Source of the DNA: Natronococcus occultus SP4
GTDB lineage: Archaea; Halobacteriota; Halobacteria; Halobacteriales; Natrialbaceae
DNA: 64,000 nt
Assembly (NCBI RefSeq): GCF_000328685.1
Contig: NC_019974.1
Span: 3,835,001 to 3,899,000 of the forward strand
Direction: 5' to 3'
Below, piece by piece: positions 16,185 to 24,806 of this stretch. Each line of letters opens with the position of its first letter. Position 1 is the stretch's first letter. The notes beneath the pieces were generated by a model. It made no database searches. It was given only the letters and a program-made list of their open reading frames with translations, and was not told the origin of the DNA. Both the position numbers and the translations under genes were made by a program.

Positions 16185-18557
16185 ATGAGTTCTGCCGTCG
16201 ACGAGGACACGGCCCGCGCCATCAACACCGGCCGGGAAACGATCGGCGCGATGCTCTCGAGCCTCCAGACGCACCTCCAGAAGGTGTTTATCGTCTTCGT
16301 CCTCGGCTTCCTGGGTTCCTTCTACGCGCTGCGGGTCTGGATCTGGGACTTCCTCGAGGCGACCGCGACCTCGGAGATGAACCAGGTCGTCGCCGACGCG
16401 ACCGAGATCATTACCCGCACCCCCTTCGAGGTGATTCTGCTACAGGCGAAGATCGGAATGCTGGTCGGAATCATCGTCGCGATCCCGGCCCTGCTGTATT
16501 TCTCCCGTCAGAAGCTTCGCGAGCGCGGATTTAAGTCGAAGGTGCCGATCTCGCGGCTCCACATGGCCGGGTTCGCGATCACCTCGTTCGTCCTGTTCTG
16601 GGTCGGGATCTTCTACGCCTACGCGATCTTCTTCCCGTTCGCGTTCGACTTCCTCGGGGCCGTCGCGTTCGACGCCGGCGTCAACCCCAGTTGGGGGATC
16701 ACCGAGTTCACCGAGTTCATCGCCCTCCTGACGCTTTCCTTTGGCCTCGCGGCGCAGATGCCGCTGTTCATGGGCGTGCTCTCGTACACGGAGATCGTCC
16801 CTTACGAGACGTTCCGGGACAAGTGGCGCCACGCGGCGGTCGCGATCACGGTCTTCGGCGCGATGTTCTCCCCGCCGGACCCGTTCACGCTGATCATGTG
16901 GGCAATGCCGCTGTTCGCGCTGTACGTCTTCAGCCTCGGCCTCGCGAAGGTCGTCGCTAACGTTCGCCGCCGGGGCGCGGCCGAGCTCGACACCGGAACC
17001 GGACTGATGAAACGGCGGCTCGCCCAGTTCCTCGGCCTCATCGTCCTCAGCGGGATCGCCGCAGTCGTTTTCGTCAGCCAGGGCGGGTTCGCGTTCGTCA
17101 ACCAGGAGGTGTATCCGAACCTCCCCGGATGGCTCCAGCCAGAGGGCGGGACGCTCGGCTTCTGGGAGCTGTACGCCGAGTACGGCGCGCTGGGTATCGT
17201 CGCCATCGGGGCCATCGCTGCCGGCATCGTCGGCGGGCTCGTTCTGCTCGGGTACACGATAAAAGTCCTCCAGGAGCCCGTCTACCCGCGCGAGGACGAC
17301 ATCCGGGCCGCCCAGACCGCCGACGACGTCGACTTCGAGACGCTGACCGCCGACGACATCGAGGACGTCCCGGCGCCGGTCTTCCTGAACATGGAAGAGG
17401 AGGAGGCCCTCGAACGCTCCCGGAAGGCGATGTACGACGACAACCGGGAGAAGGCACAGGCGATCCTCGACCGGTACGACGGACTCCAGAAACAACAACA
17501 GCGGTCCGAGGACGGTCCCGGCGCGGACTCGAACGTCGGCGCGTCCGGCGGCGGGGCGGCAGGCGCCGGCGCCGGGAGCGGGGCCGCCGAGGGCGAGGAA
17601 GAAGAGGGACTGTTCTCGAGCACCGCCGCCGGAATGCTCGACGCCTTCACCGAAGAGGAGACGACCGAGGACGACATCGGCGGCTACGCCTACGACCTCG
17701 CCTTCATCTTCAACAGCCTCACCTCGAAGATGTTCTACATCGTCGGCGTGTTCATGGTCGTCCTCGGCGGCACCTTCGTCGCGCTCTACCAGGGCGGGTT
17801 CGGTGTCGTCCTGACCCAGTTCGTCGACCGCGTTCCGGCGAGCGCCCTCGCCGAGGTGACGGAGATGAGCGAGGAGGAGATCGCCGCCGCCGACTCGACC
17901 GAGGCGATGACGGAAATCCTCAACGAGGCGGGGCTGGTCATCGCGCTCCATCCCGTCGAGGTGTTGATCTTCATGGTGAAGGTCAGTACGATCCTGGCGA
18001 TCATCGCCGTCCTCCCGCTGATCATGTACTGGGCCTGGCCCGCCGCCAGGGAGCGCGGGCTCGTTCGGGGCGACCCGCGCGTATTCCTCGTCTGGGGCGG
18101 AGCGATCATCGGCGGGTTCGCGATGGGGCTCGTGCTTGGCTTCTACTGGATCGCGCCCGCGGTGATCTCGTATCTGATCACCGACGCCGTCGTCAACGGG
18201 ATGGAGATCTCCTACCGGATCAACAACTTCTCGTGGCTCGTGATCTACACGACGCTGGGCGTCGGGTTCCTGTTTAACATCATCGTCACGATGGCGCTGT
18301 TCCACGTCGGCGGGATCATCAACTACCGGACGATGCTCAACCGCTGGCGGCCCGTCGTCGTCGGAATCTTCACCGCGGCGGCGTTTTTCAGCCCGAAGGG
18401 GATCCTGACAATGTTGCTCGTCGCGATCCCGATCGCACTGACCTACGTACTCGGGCTCGCCGTCCTGTACGTCCTCACCGGGGGTGGTCGCTTCTTTGGC
18501 GGCGGTGGCGGCGGGACGGCCGACCCCGAGCCCGAAGCGACGCCGGCGGCCGAGTAA
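16185..18557 (+). CDS. tatC2: tandem-fused twin-arginine translocase TatC (TatCt, double TatC)
   Basis: 790 aa with two TatC-like halves. Half one is about residues 30-290 and contains FEVILLQAKIGMLVGIIVAI and MFSPPDPFTLIMW. Half two is about 505-765 and contains HPVEVLIFMVKVSTILAIIA and FFSPKGILTMLLV. They are joined by further membrane segments and a long acidic/Gly-rich linker near residues 370-500. Roughly 14 membrane helices match the halophile-specific TatCt, an essential part of the second Tat route in Haloferax. The Gly-rich tail (GGGRFFGGGGGG) is unusual but compatible. It is divergent from TatCo, so both Tat receptors share one regulatory gap. Likely substrates in this window include the beta-helix protein at 1-1551 and the copper lipoprotein at 54.6 kb. 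Confidence 0.95.
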   Translation: MSSAVDEDTARAINTGRETIGAMLSSLQTHLQKVFIVFVLGFLGSFYALRVWIWDFLEATATSEMNQVVADATEIITRTPFEVILLQAKIGMLVGIIVAIPALLYFSRQKLRERGFKSKVPISRLHMAGFAITSFVLFWVGIFYAYAIFFPFAFDFLGAVAFDAGVNPSWGITEFTEFIALLTLSFGLAAQMPLFMGVLSYTEIVPYETFRDKWRHAAVAITVFGAMFSPPDPFTLIMWAMPLFALYVFSLGLAKVVANVRRRGAAELDTGTGLMKRRLAQFLGLIVLSGIAAVVFVSQGGFAFVNQEVYPNLPGWLQPEGGTLGFWELYAEYGALGIVAIGAIAAGIVGGLVLLGYTIKVLQEPVYPREDDIRAAQTADDVDFETLTADDIEDVPAPVFLNMEEEEALERSRKAMYDDNREKAQAILDRYDGLQKQQQRSEDGPGADSNVGASGGGAAGAGAGSGAAEGEEEEGLFSSTAAGMLDAFTEEETTEDDIGGYAYDLAFIFNSLTSKMFYIVGVFMVVLGGTFVALYQGGFGVVLTQFVDRVPASALAEVTEMSEEEIAAADSTEAMTEILNEAGLVIALHPVEVLIFMVKVSTILAIIAVLPLIMYWAWPAARERGLVRGDPRVFLVWGGAIIGGFAMGLVLGFYWIAPAVISYLITDAVVNGMEISYRINNFSWLVIYTTLGVGFLFNIIVTMALFHVGGIINYRTMLNRWRPVVVGIFTAAAFFSPKGILTMLLVAIPIALTYVLGLAVLYVLTGGGRFFGGGGGGTADPEPEATPAAE

Positions 18558-18576
18558 CCCGGTCCGATCGCCGACG

Positions 18577-18584
18577 GCTTAAGG
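18577..18584 (+). promoter_or_regulatory. TATA-like box for the ribbon-helix-helix gene
   Basis: GCTTAAGG centred about 28 bp before the ATG at 18608, lying between the TatCt stop codon and the small regulator gene; indicates a separate leaderless promoter. Confidence 0.5.
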
Positions 18585-18607
18585 GGACGCCCTCCGAACG
18601 CCTACCT

Positions 18608-18796
18608 ATGCCCAAGATCAGCGTCGAAATCCCACAGGAGTTGCTCGACGACCTCGACGAGCACGTCGGCGACGACGGGAAGTTCGTCAACCGCAGCGAC
18701 GCCGTCCGCGCCTCGGTTCGCAAGACCCTCGATATTCTCGACGAAATCGACGATCGCCACGACCGCCTTGAGGACGGTGCCGGCCGCCAGTCGTAA
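18608..18796 (+). CDS. CopG/NikR-type ribbon-helix-helix transcriptional regulator
   Basis: 62 aa. The N-terminal strand (PKISVEIPQELLDDLDEHV) and helices (NRSDAVRASVRKTLDIL) form a ribbon-helix-helix DNA-binding dimer unit. The tail (IDDRHDRLEDGAGRQS) is polar, and there is no C-terminal metal-sensing ACT domain, so it is not a full NikR. Such proteins repress nearby genes or act as antitoxins, but no toxin gene is adjacent. The target is unknown; it has its own TATA-like box. Confidence 0.85.
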   Translation: MPKISVEIPQELLDDLDEHVGDDGKFVNRSDAVRASVRKTLDILDEIDDRHDRLEDGAGRQS

Positions 18797-18819
18797 TTAC
18801 CGTTCACGAGAACCAGATT

Positions 18820-18826
18820 GCTTATG
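18820..18826 (+). promoter_or_regulatory. TATA-like box for the 18852 gene
   Basis: GCTTATG centred 29 bp upstream of the ATG at 18852, supporting that start over an in-frame upstream ATG at 18768 that overlaps the preceding gene. Confidence 0.5.
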
Positions 18827-18851
18827 GGGGCTCGACGGTGTAGCCTTTGCC

Positions 18852-19097
18852 ATGACGACACCGACGACCGAGCCCGAGTCGACGGGCGAGACGGAAACGG
18901 TCGAGCTGCCGGCGACGGAAACGGTCCAGCGCGCCCTCCACGAGGCGACGGCACACCTCTACGACGAACTCGCCGTTGCAAGCGCCGACGAGACGGCTGA
19001 ACTACCGCCCGCGGTGTTCGACGACCTCGAGGAGCTGTACGTCGCCACCGCCGAGGACTCGGTGACGACCGTTCGGATCAGCTACGAGCGAGAGTGA
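18852..19097 (+). CDS. small acidic haloarchaeal protein, unknown function
   Basis: 81 aa. A Thr/Glu-rich start is followed by a helix (ATETVQRALHEATAHLYDELAVA) and a strand-like end (VATAEDSVTTVRISYERE). It resembles small haloarchaeal proteins of unknown role. It has its own TATA-like box and is convergent with the rlmE gene (84-bp gap). The short length limits interpretation. Confidence 0.6.
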   Translation: MTTPTTEPESTGETETVELPATETVQRALHEATAHLYDELAVASADETAELPPAVFDDLEELYVATAEDSVTTVRISYERE

Positions 19098-19181
19098 CTT
19101 CGTACGGTCTACTGTGAGTCAGCACCGGTGCAACCGCAGGGCAGTCGCGGTTGCTCCGATGAATCGTCACAGCAAACCGTA

Positions 19182-19967
19182 TCAGTCCCCGTCGATCCGC
19201 TCGGCGAATCCGAAGTTCGGCTTGACGTCCTCGACCCGCACCTCGACGACCTCGCCTTCCGCAGCGTCGGAGACGAACAATCGGTACCCCTCGACCGAGG
19301 CGATACCATCGCCCTCGCTGCCGACGTCGACGATCTCGACCTCGAGTTCGTCGCCGGGCCGGAGGGTGGTTGTGAGCCGACCCTTGGCGACGAAGTACAG
19401 CTCCGAGGACGACTCCCGTGAGGCGTCGGGCGCCGTCGCCCGAACGTACTGGAACTCGTCCTCGATATCGGCCCGGAGGTCGTCGACGTCGGGTCCCTCG
19501 AACACCTTCACGACGAGGTTCCCGCCGCTGCCGAGCAGCTCGAGAGCCGTCTCGAAGGCCTGCCGGGCGAGATGCAGCGACCGGGCCTGATCGAGCGAGT
19601 ATTCGCCAGACATGTTCGGTGCCATGTCCGAGATGACGACGTCCACCTCGCCGTCTGCGGCGTCGGTGACCCGATCCCGGGTCCGATCCTCGGTCATGTC
19701 GCCGCGGATCGTCTCGACGCGGTCGGTGCCGCCCGGCAGCTCGAGGTCCTTGATCCGCTGGAGGTCGACGCCGACGACCCGTCCCTGCGGCCCGACCCGC
19801 TCGGCGGCGACCTCGAGCCAGCCGCCGGGTGCCGCCCCCAGGTCGACGACGGTGTCGCCGCCGGAGATGACGTTCTCGAGGTCGTCGAGCTGCTTGAGCT
19901 TGTAGGCCGCTCGGCTGCGGTAGCCTTCCTGTTTCGCCTTGTTGTAGTAGTGATCTTTCCGTGTCAT
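19182..19967 (-). CDS. rlmE: 23S rRNA (uridine-2'-O)-methyltransferase RlmE (FtsJ) with C-terminal TRAM domain
   Basis: 261 aa. The first about 190 residues are a Rossmann methyltransferase: SAM motif VVDLGAAPGGWLEVA, acidic motif VVGVDLQ, and catalytic-region pieces SDMAPNMSG and NLVVKVFEG giving the K-D-K-E type active site together with the N-terminal SRAAYKL. The last about 65 residues (LRPGDELEVEIVDVGSEGDG and VRVEDVKPNFGFAERI) form a TRAM domain, an RNA-binding addition typical of archaeal RlmE. It methylates the A-loop uridine of 23S rRNA. It is transcribed alone. Confidence 0.93.
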   Translation of the reverse strand: MTRKDHYYNKAKQEGYRSRAAYKLKQLDDLENVISGGDTVVDLGAAPGGWLEVAAERVGPQGRVVGVDLQRIKDLELPGGTDRVETIRGDMTEDRTRDRVTDAADGEVDVVISDMAPNMSGEYSLDQARSLHLARQAFETALELLGSGGNLVVKVFEGPDVDDLRADIEDEFQYVRATAPDASRESSSELYFVAKGRLTTTLRPGDELEVEIVDVGSEGDGIASVEGYRLFVSDAAEGEVVEVRVEDVKPNFGFAERIDGD

Positions 19968-20086
19968 GGTTCGATCGCGCCGATCCGATCGACGATACGG
20001 ACGGATCGGCCGTATTCGTACCCCGAATAGGGACCTGAAGCGGAAAGACCTGCTGATACGGGGCGGTAGCGAGTTCGGGGCCGGAC

Positions 20087-20678
20087 TTATCGCTCCGACT
20101 CGGGGTCGCGGTCCTCGACGTCCGTTCCCTCGTCGACGTCGTCGGCGCGCTCGGAGGTGCGCTCCCGGTACTCCGTTTCGACGGCGTCGGGATCCGACGC
20201 CGACGGCCCCGCGGGCTCGTCGGCCTCGCCGGCGACGTCGTCCTCGCTCCCGCGCCGACCGACGTCCTCGTCGTCTGCGAGCTCGGCCACCGGATCATCG
20301 TCGGTCAGCTCGGTGGGATCGACCTCGAGTTCACGACTCGCCTCCGCCTCGAGCGACTCGAGTTCCTCGGCAGCGGCGCGCTCGTCCCCCGCAGACGAGC
20401 CTTCCTCCGGGGGTTCCGGCTCCGCCGGCGTTCTCTACCCCCGTCGCGAGACTCTCGGTCTGGAACCCGTCCTCGAGCCGGACCGACTCGTCGGTCACCC
20501 GGTCGACGGGATCGTCCGCGAGCGGGACGGCGTCGTCGGTCGACGCCGAGCCAGTGTCGTTCGCGTCCGGGTCGACGTAGGCGGTCCCGGGATCGACGGC
20601 GATAACGACGCCGAGCGACTCTCCCGTTGCGCTCTCGACGGGCTTGCCGATGTCGTCCTCGGTGAAGGTCGGACTCAT
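20087..20678 (-). pseudogene. PRC-barrel-like haloarchaeal protein, frameshifted
   Basis: The ATG at 20678 begins a clear domain (MSPTFTEDDIGKPVESATGE, then SLGVVIAVDPGTAYVDPD) with the look of a PRC-barrel. The frame stays acidic to about GFQTESLATGVEN near 20430, then turns into basic, Gly-rich sequence without an acidic bias. Another frame takes over at once (EPEPPEEGSSAGDERAAAEE) and runs acidic to a stop at 20087. Total span 592 bases, one more than a multiple of three. A single extra base within about 20415-20435 would explain it, for example one G in GGCGGAG. It may be a real frameshift or a sequencing error. Confidence 0.65.
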
Positions 20679-21041
20679 AGCCGAGCGTAACGCCGACCAC
20701 AACAAGCCGTTCGTGCCTGCACAGCACGGGCCGTATCGAGCGACGTCACGCCGACTCGAACGCCGCACGGTCATGGACGTTTCCGAAGTGAAGCGGCGTG
20801 CGAGTTCGCTTGACGTCGCTTCGCAACAACGCGATCGACGAGATCACCGACGAGGAGTCCGGCTGCGGGGAGTGTACCGAGTCCGTTCGGCCTTCGAACC
20901 GGCGGTCAGCGTCGCGCCGTCGCGTTCGACGTCGTGGGTGGATCGAGGTCGATCCCGTATTCCGTTCTTTTTCTTCGCGTCCGCGCCACGCCCGCGCGTA
21001 AAGAGTGCATTTTTATGGCGACCGTCCGTACCTCGAGCTAT
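20679..21041. other. 363-bp intergenic region upstream of PCNA
   Basis: No gene is convincing. A stretch near 20812-20890 reads in one plus frame as [20 protein letters not shown], which is acidic and might be a remnant, but it has no start codon in good context and breaks into Arg-rich sequence. The right end contains the PCNA promoter box at 21008-21016. Confidence 0.4.
21008..21016 (+). promoter_or_regulatory. TATA box of the PCNA gene
   Basis: CATTTTTAT centred 29 bp before the ATG at 21042. A strong AT block in GC-rich DNA at this distance indicates a leaderless transcript and fixes the start of the gene against longer frames. Confidence 0.7.
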
Positions 21042-21785
21042 ATGTTCAAGGCCATCGTGAGCGCGGAAACGCTCACCAGCGCGCTCGATTCGGTAAGCGT
21101 GCTGGTCGACGAGTGCAAGATACATCTCGAGGAGGACGGGCTCGAAATTCGAGCCGTCGATCCCGCGAACGTCGGGATGGTCGACCTCTCGCTCGAGGCA
21201 GCGGCGTTCGAATCCTACGAGGCCGACGGCGGACTGATCGGGGTCGATCTCTCGCGGCTCGAGGACATCGCCGGCATGGCCGACTCCGGACAGCTGATTC
21301 AGCTCGAACTCGACGAGGAGACCCGCAAGCTCCACATCCAGATCGACGGGCTCGAGTACACCCTGGCGCTGATCGACCCCGACTCGATCCGCCAGGAGCC
21401 GGACATCCCGGAACTGGACCTGCCCGCGCGGGTCGTCCTCGAGGGGAAAGACGTCAACCGCTCGGTGAAGGCCGCGGATATGGTCTCCGACCACATCGCC
21501 CTGGGCGTCGACGAGGGCGAGGAGTTCTTCTACGTCAACGCCGAGGGAGACACCGACGACGTCCACCTCGAGCTCACCCAGGAGGACCTGATCGATCTGC
21601 AGGTCGGGCCCGCTCACTCGCTGTTCTCGCTGGACTACCTGAAGGACATGGACAAGGCGATCCCCGGCGACGCCGAGGTCACCCTCGATCTGGGCGAGGA
21701 GTTCCCCGTCAAGATCTACTTCGGGTTCGCCGAGGGACAGGGACAGGTCACCTACATGCTGGCACCGCGGATCCAGAGCGACTGA
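21042..21785 (+). CDS. pcn: DNA polymerase sliding clamp (PCNA)
   Basis: 247 aa, the usual archaeal PCNA length. It begins [20 protein letters not shown] and contains two topologically similar halves. Conserved pieces are [19 protein letters not shown], the interdomain connecting loop near [17 protein letters not shown], and the C-terminal strand [12 protein letters not shown]. The homotrimer rings DNA and tethers polymerase, FEN1, ligase and RNase HII. The protein is highly acidic except around the inner ring, as in other haloarchaea. It is preceded by its own TATA box. Confidence 0.97.
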   Translation: MFKAIVSAETLTSALDSVSVLVDECKIHLEEDGLEIRAVDPANVGMVDLSLEAAAFESYEADGGLIGVDLSRLEDIAGMADSGQLIQLELDEETRKLHIQIDGLEYTLALIDPDSIRQEPDIPELDLPARVVLEGKDVNRSVKAADMVSDHIALGVDEGEEFFYVNAEGDTDDVHLELTQEDLIDLQVGPAHSLFSLDYLKDMDKAIPGDAEVTLDLGEEFPVKIYFGFAEGQGQVTYMLAPRIQSD

Positions 21786-21906
21786 CGAGCAACACAGCGT
21801 CTTTTCGCGGTCGGTCTCGTAGCGCTCGTATCCGTGGGACGGTATCTCACCCGAGCCGGGATTTAAAGCGTCGATATGGGAAGCGGTGGGTCTACCAGTG
21901 ACCCCG

Positions 21907-22233
21907 ATGTACCGGTTTCGTATGCCCTCCACCAGCGATCCGAGCGACAGGCGGTACGAGGCGACGTTCGACCCCGACGACGACAGCGCAAGCGAGGCCG
22001 TCCTCGAGGCGGTCGGCGCGGCCGCAGACGTCGATCCGATCGAGCTCGAGCCGCTGTACGCCGTCATCGATCCGGACGCGCTCGACGCGCTGTGTACCCA
22101 CGCCCGCCGCACGGACGGGAACCGATCCCACAGCCTTCGGTTCTCCTACGGCGGCTTCGACGTCGACGTTCGCACCGACGGCCGGATCCGCGTCTCCGAT
22201 CCCTCCATCTCCGGGGCGGTGGCCGGCGACTGA
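21907..22233 (+). CDS. HalOD1-type output domain protein
   Basis: 108 aa from ATG 21907. The pattern RYEATFDPDDDSASEAVLEAV, DPIELEPLYAVIDPDALDAL, HSLRFSYGGFDVDVRTDGRI and a terminal ISGAV fits the haloarchaeal HalOD1 output domain, which occurs alone or at the end of signalling proteins; its molecular role is unknown. Alternative in-frame starts are GTG 21898 and ATG 21922. A TATA-like TTTAAA at 21862-21867 puts transcription start near 21892. It is convergent with an alpha/beta hydrolase gene, separated by a hairpin. Confidence 0.75.
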   Translation: MYRFRMPSTSDPSDRRYEATFDPDDDSASEAVLEAVGAAADVDPIELEPLYAVIDPDALDALCTHARRTDGNRSHSLRFSYGGFDVDVRTDGRIRVSDPSISGAVAGD

Positions 22234-22272
22234 GACGGTCCTCCGTGACGAGTTCCCGGCACAACCCCAGGA

Positions 22273-22295
22273 CAGCTCCGGCTGTGCCGGAGCTG
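22273..22295. terminator. hairpin between convergent genes
   Basis: CAGCTCCGGC, a 3-nt TGT loop, then GCCGGAGCTG: a perfect 10-bp stem between two genes transcribed toward each other. Its place suggests a two-way terminator, although no T-tract follows on either side. Confidence 0.5.
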
Positions 22296-22317
22296 ACGTC
22301 CGGGAGTCCGTACGACG

Positions 22318-23178
22318 CTACTCGTGGTCGTCCAGGAACGACAGCAGCGTCCTGTTGACCAGCTCCGAGTCCTCGATGAAGAAACAGTGGGAGCCGCCCT
22401 CGACGAGTTCGAGGCGCGTGTCGGGGATCTTCTCGTCGAGCAGCTTCCCGTTCGCGACCGGAAGGATCCTATCGTTCGTTCCGTGCATGATCAGCGTCGG
22501 GACCCGGATCCGCTGGAGGCGGTCGCTCACGTCGAACTCCAGAGCGGCTGCGGCCTGGGCCTCGCGGGTGGCCTCGCCGGCGTCTTGCTCCAGACGCCAC
22601 TCGATGATGCGATCCATCAGATGCGGGTTCCGGTTGGTGAACGGCTCGTTGAAGGCGGGGCGCATCCGGTGGCGGATGACCTCTCGTTCGCTCGCACCCT
22701 TCGGCGTATCGAACATCTGCTCCTGGGTTTCGTCGGGGATCGGGACGGCGTCGACACCGCCGTGGGTCGTACAACACAGCGTCAGCGTCTTCGCGCGAGA
22801 GTACTCCAGCGCGTAGCGCTGGGCGATCATCCCGCCCATGCTCGCGCCGACGATGTGTGCGTCGTAGATCCCGACATCGTCGAGGACGGCCTCCAGATCC
22901 GCGGCCAGTCCGCCGATCGAGTACCCCGCGAACTTGGCAATGAGCGGCGCACGGAGCGTGCGCGGAAGTCGAGCCAACAGCGGCGGGAGCCCGTCGTCGG
23001 AGCGGCCCGTCCCCCGGTTGTCGGGGGCGATTACACCGTACTCGCCGGCGACGGCCTCGCGCTGCCAGCGCCACATCCACCGACCGAAACCGAGTCCCTG
23101 CAGGAAGACGACCGGCGTCCCCTCCCCGTCGTCGCGTTCGTAGTAGATCGACACGCCGTCGCGAGTGACCCGTGGCAT
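22318..23178 (-). CDS. alpha/beta hydrolase
   Basis: 286 aa from ATG 23178 (MPRVTRDGVSIYYERDDGEG). Catalytic parts are visible: oxyanion region VFLQGLGFGRWMW, the nucleophile elbow GASMGG, the acid in HGTNDRILP and the histidine in GGSHCFF. APDNRGTGRSD is the usual strand-4 loop. It belongs to the group of small-molecule esterases, lactonases and C-C hydrolases; no signal peptide, so it is cytoplasmic. The substrate is not deducible. A longer frame to 23238 is possible but lacks family similarity. Confidence 0.85.
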   Translation of the reverse strand: MPRVTRDGVSIYYERDDGEGTPVVFLQGLGFGRWMWRWQREAVAGEYGVIAPDNRGTGRSDDGLPPLLARLPRTLRAPLIAKFAGYSIGGLAADLEAVLDDVGIYDAHIVGASMGGMIAQRYALEYSRAKTLTLCCTTHGGVDAVPIPDETQEQMFDTPKGASEREVIRHRMRPAFNEPFTNRNPHLMDRIIEWRLEQDAGEATREAQAAAALEFDVSDRLQRIRVPTLIMHGTNDRILPVANGKLLDEKIPDTRLELVEGGSHCFFIEDSELVNRTLLSFLDDHE

Positions 23179-23343
23179 ACGCGTGCCGACGCGTCCGACG
23201 CCCTTGAAATCGATCCTCGAGGCAGAGCCGGCCCGCAAATTTGTAACATCGTATTACCGCCGGTAACACCGTTTTAGCACCGATCGGTACGCGCGACACG
23301 ACAATCAGGGCGCTTAACCACCCCGAGTAACACTACGTTACCG

Positions 23344-24420
23344 ATGGAGCGACTGCACGCCCGGTACCCGTTTCTCGAGGCCGCCCGCGAGTCCGTGGCG
23401 ACCGAAGCCGTCGATCTCGCGACGATCGTCGAACAGGACGGGGCGGTCGTCGAGCGCGCGACCCAGCGCGTGAGGTCCGCGCTCGAGGACGGCGAGATCG
23501 GCGACCCCCACCGCGATCCCCGCACCGAACTGCTCTCCTATCCCGTCGCCCGCGTCCTCGTCTCGCTCGTCGACGAGGGAATCCTGATCCGCAAGTACGC
23601 CCGCGCCGAGGCCGAGGCCGCACATGAACGGTTTACGGCCGACTTCGAGGACACCGTCGAACTCAAAAGCGTCAGCTCGACCGGGCTGGACGTCGAGGAC
23701 CTGCTCCGGGAGTTCGACCTCGAGGACGCCGTTCGCTCGACGGCCGACGGCTACCGGATCGGGGTTGGGAGCTACCTCCCGCTCGCGGCTGGACTTCGGG
23801 ACGACCGATGGCGGCTCGTCAACCGCGCGCTCTCCGGCGGCGAGGTGCCGATCGAGGAGGACGAGCTCCACGCGTTGCTCCGGGAGGCGATCCGCGAGCG
23901 GATCGAGGAGGGGCTCCCCTTCGAGGTGCCAGACGCCATCGCGACGAGCCTCGAGGCCGAGGCCGCCGAGATCCGCGAGGTACTGGCCGAACTCGATCTC
24001 ACCCGCGAGATCGACACCGTCGTCCCCGACCTGTTCCCGCCGTGTATGAAGGCGCTGCTCGACGACATCCAGAAGGGCGAACACCTCCCCCACCACTCCC
24101 GTTTTGCAATCACGGCCTTCCTGACGAGCATCGGGATGTCGACCGACGAGATTGTCGAACTCTACCGGGTGAACTCGTCGTTCGGTGAGGAGATGACCCG
24201 CTACCAGACCGACCATATCGGCGGCGAGACGTCGCCGACGGAGTACTCCCCGCCCTCCTGTGCGACGATGCAGTCCTACGGGGACTGCGTGAACAAGGAC
24301 GACCTCTGCGAGCGGATCCCCCACCCGATGGCCTACTACGAGAAGCGACTCGATCAGACCGACGAGGACGCCCTCGAGGACTGGCGTGAGGGAGCCGAGG
24401 AATCACCAGCCGGGGACTGA
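23344..24420 (+). CDS. priL: DNA primase large subunit PriL
   Basis: 358 aa. The four cysteines that bind the Fe-S cluster of archaeal/eukaryotic primase large subunits are present: C234 (FPPCMKAL), C306 (PPSCATM), C315 (YGDCVN) and C322 (DDLCERI). The N-terminal helical domain contacts the catalytic subunit PriS, which is not in the window. PriL and PriS together make RNA primers for replication. HLPHHSRFAITAFL and GMSTDEIVELY are typical C-terminal domain stretches. The gene is near PCNA (1.6 kb away), but with opposite-strand genes in between. Confidence 0.96.
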   Translation: MERLHARYPFLEAARESVATEAVDLATIVEQDGAVVERATQRVRSALEDGEIGDPHRDPRTELLSYPVARVLVSLVDEGILIRKYARAEAEAAHERFTADFEDTVELKSVSSTGLDVEDLLREFDLEDAVRSTADGYRIGVGSYLPLAAGLRDDRWRLVNRALSGGEVPIEEDELHALLREAIRERIEEGLPFEVPDAIATSLEAEAAEIREVLAELDLTREIDTVVPDLFPPCMKALLDDIQKGEHLPHHSRFAITAFLTSIGMSTDEIVELYRVNSSFGEEMTRYQTDHIGGETSPTEYSPPSCATMQSYGDCVNKDDLCERIPHPMAYYEKRLDQTDEDALEDWREGAEESPAGD

Positions 24421-24526
24421 GCAACCGGACCGTTCGGTCGGGCCACCGACCACCAGCCTCGATCGAGGACGCCGAGACGGGACCGGGCGGCGGACCCCCC
24501 CATCAAGCGTGTCGGTTCAGACACAG

Positions 24527-24535
24527 GATTATGTG
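24527..24535 (+). promoter_or_regulatory. TATA-like box for the 59-aa membrane protein
   Basis: GATTATGTG centred 29 bp before the ATG at 24560; the only AT-rich block in the gap after priL, and good support that the short gene is expressed. Confidence 0.5.
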
Positions 24536-24559
24536 AACTCAGCCGATACTAGCTGCTAA

Positions 24560-24739
24560 ATGATACTCCAGGTTCCCGGCGGTCCGGAACTGATCGTACT
24601 CCTGTTGCTGGCGGTGTTTCTCCTCGGAATCCCGCTGTTGTTGATCATCGGCGTCTACGAGTATCTCGACAGAAAGCGCGGCTACGAACGGCGGATCGCC
24701 GCACTCGAGCGGCGAGTGGACGAACTCGAGGACGAGTAA
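24560..24739 (+). CDS. 59-aa single-span membrane protein with coiled-coil tail
   Basis: ATG at 24560, TAA at 24737-24739. Residues 9-33 are a continuous hydrophobic span (PELIVLLLLAVFLLGIPLLL and following); residues 36-59 are charged with a heptad-like pattern (RRIAALERRVDELEDE). The N-terminus (VPGGPELIVLLLLAV) resembles TatA/TatB starts, but the FGxxKLP hinge is absent, so I do not call it TatA. It may be a small scaffold or regulator. Preceded by a TATA-like box. Easily missed because of its length. Confidence 0.65.
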   Translation: MILQVPGGPELIVLLLLAVFLLGIPLLLIIGVYEYLDRKRGYERRIAALERRVDELEDE

Positions 24740-24806
24740 TCACGAGGCCAGGCCCCGCTCACCAGCGGCTACGGGGGTGGTGGGGAGAGACAGAAACGGA
24801 CATCGC

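Noticed and set aside
18608-19097. Ribbon-helix-helix gene and following small gene considered as a toxin-antitoxin pair
   Set aside because: The second protein has no toxin motif and each gene has its own promoter-like box.
24560-24739. Small protein considered as TatA
   Set aside because: The FGxxKLP hinge and typical amphipathic helix are missing, although the start looks similar.
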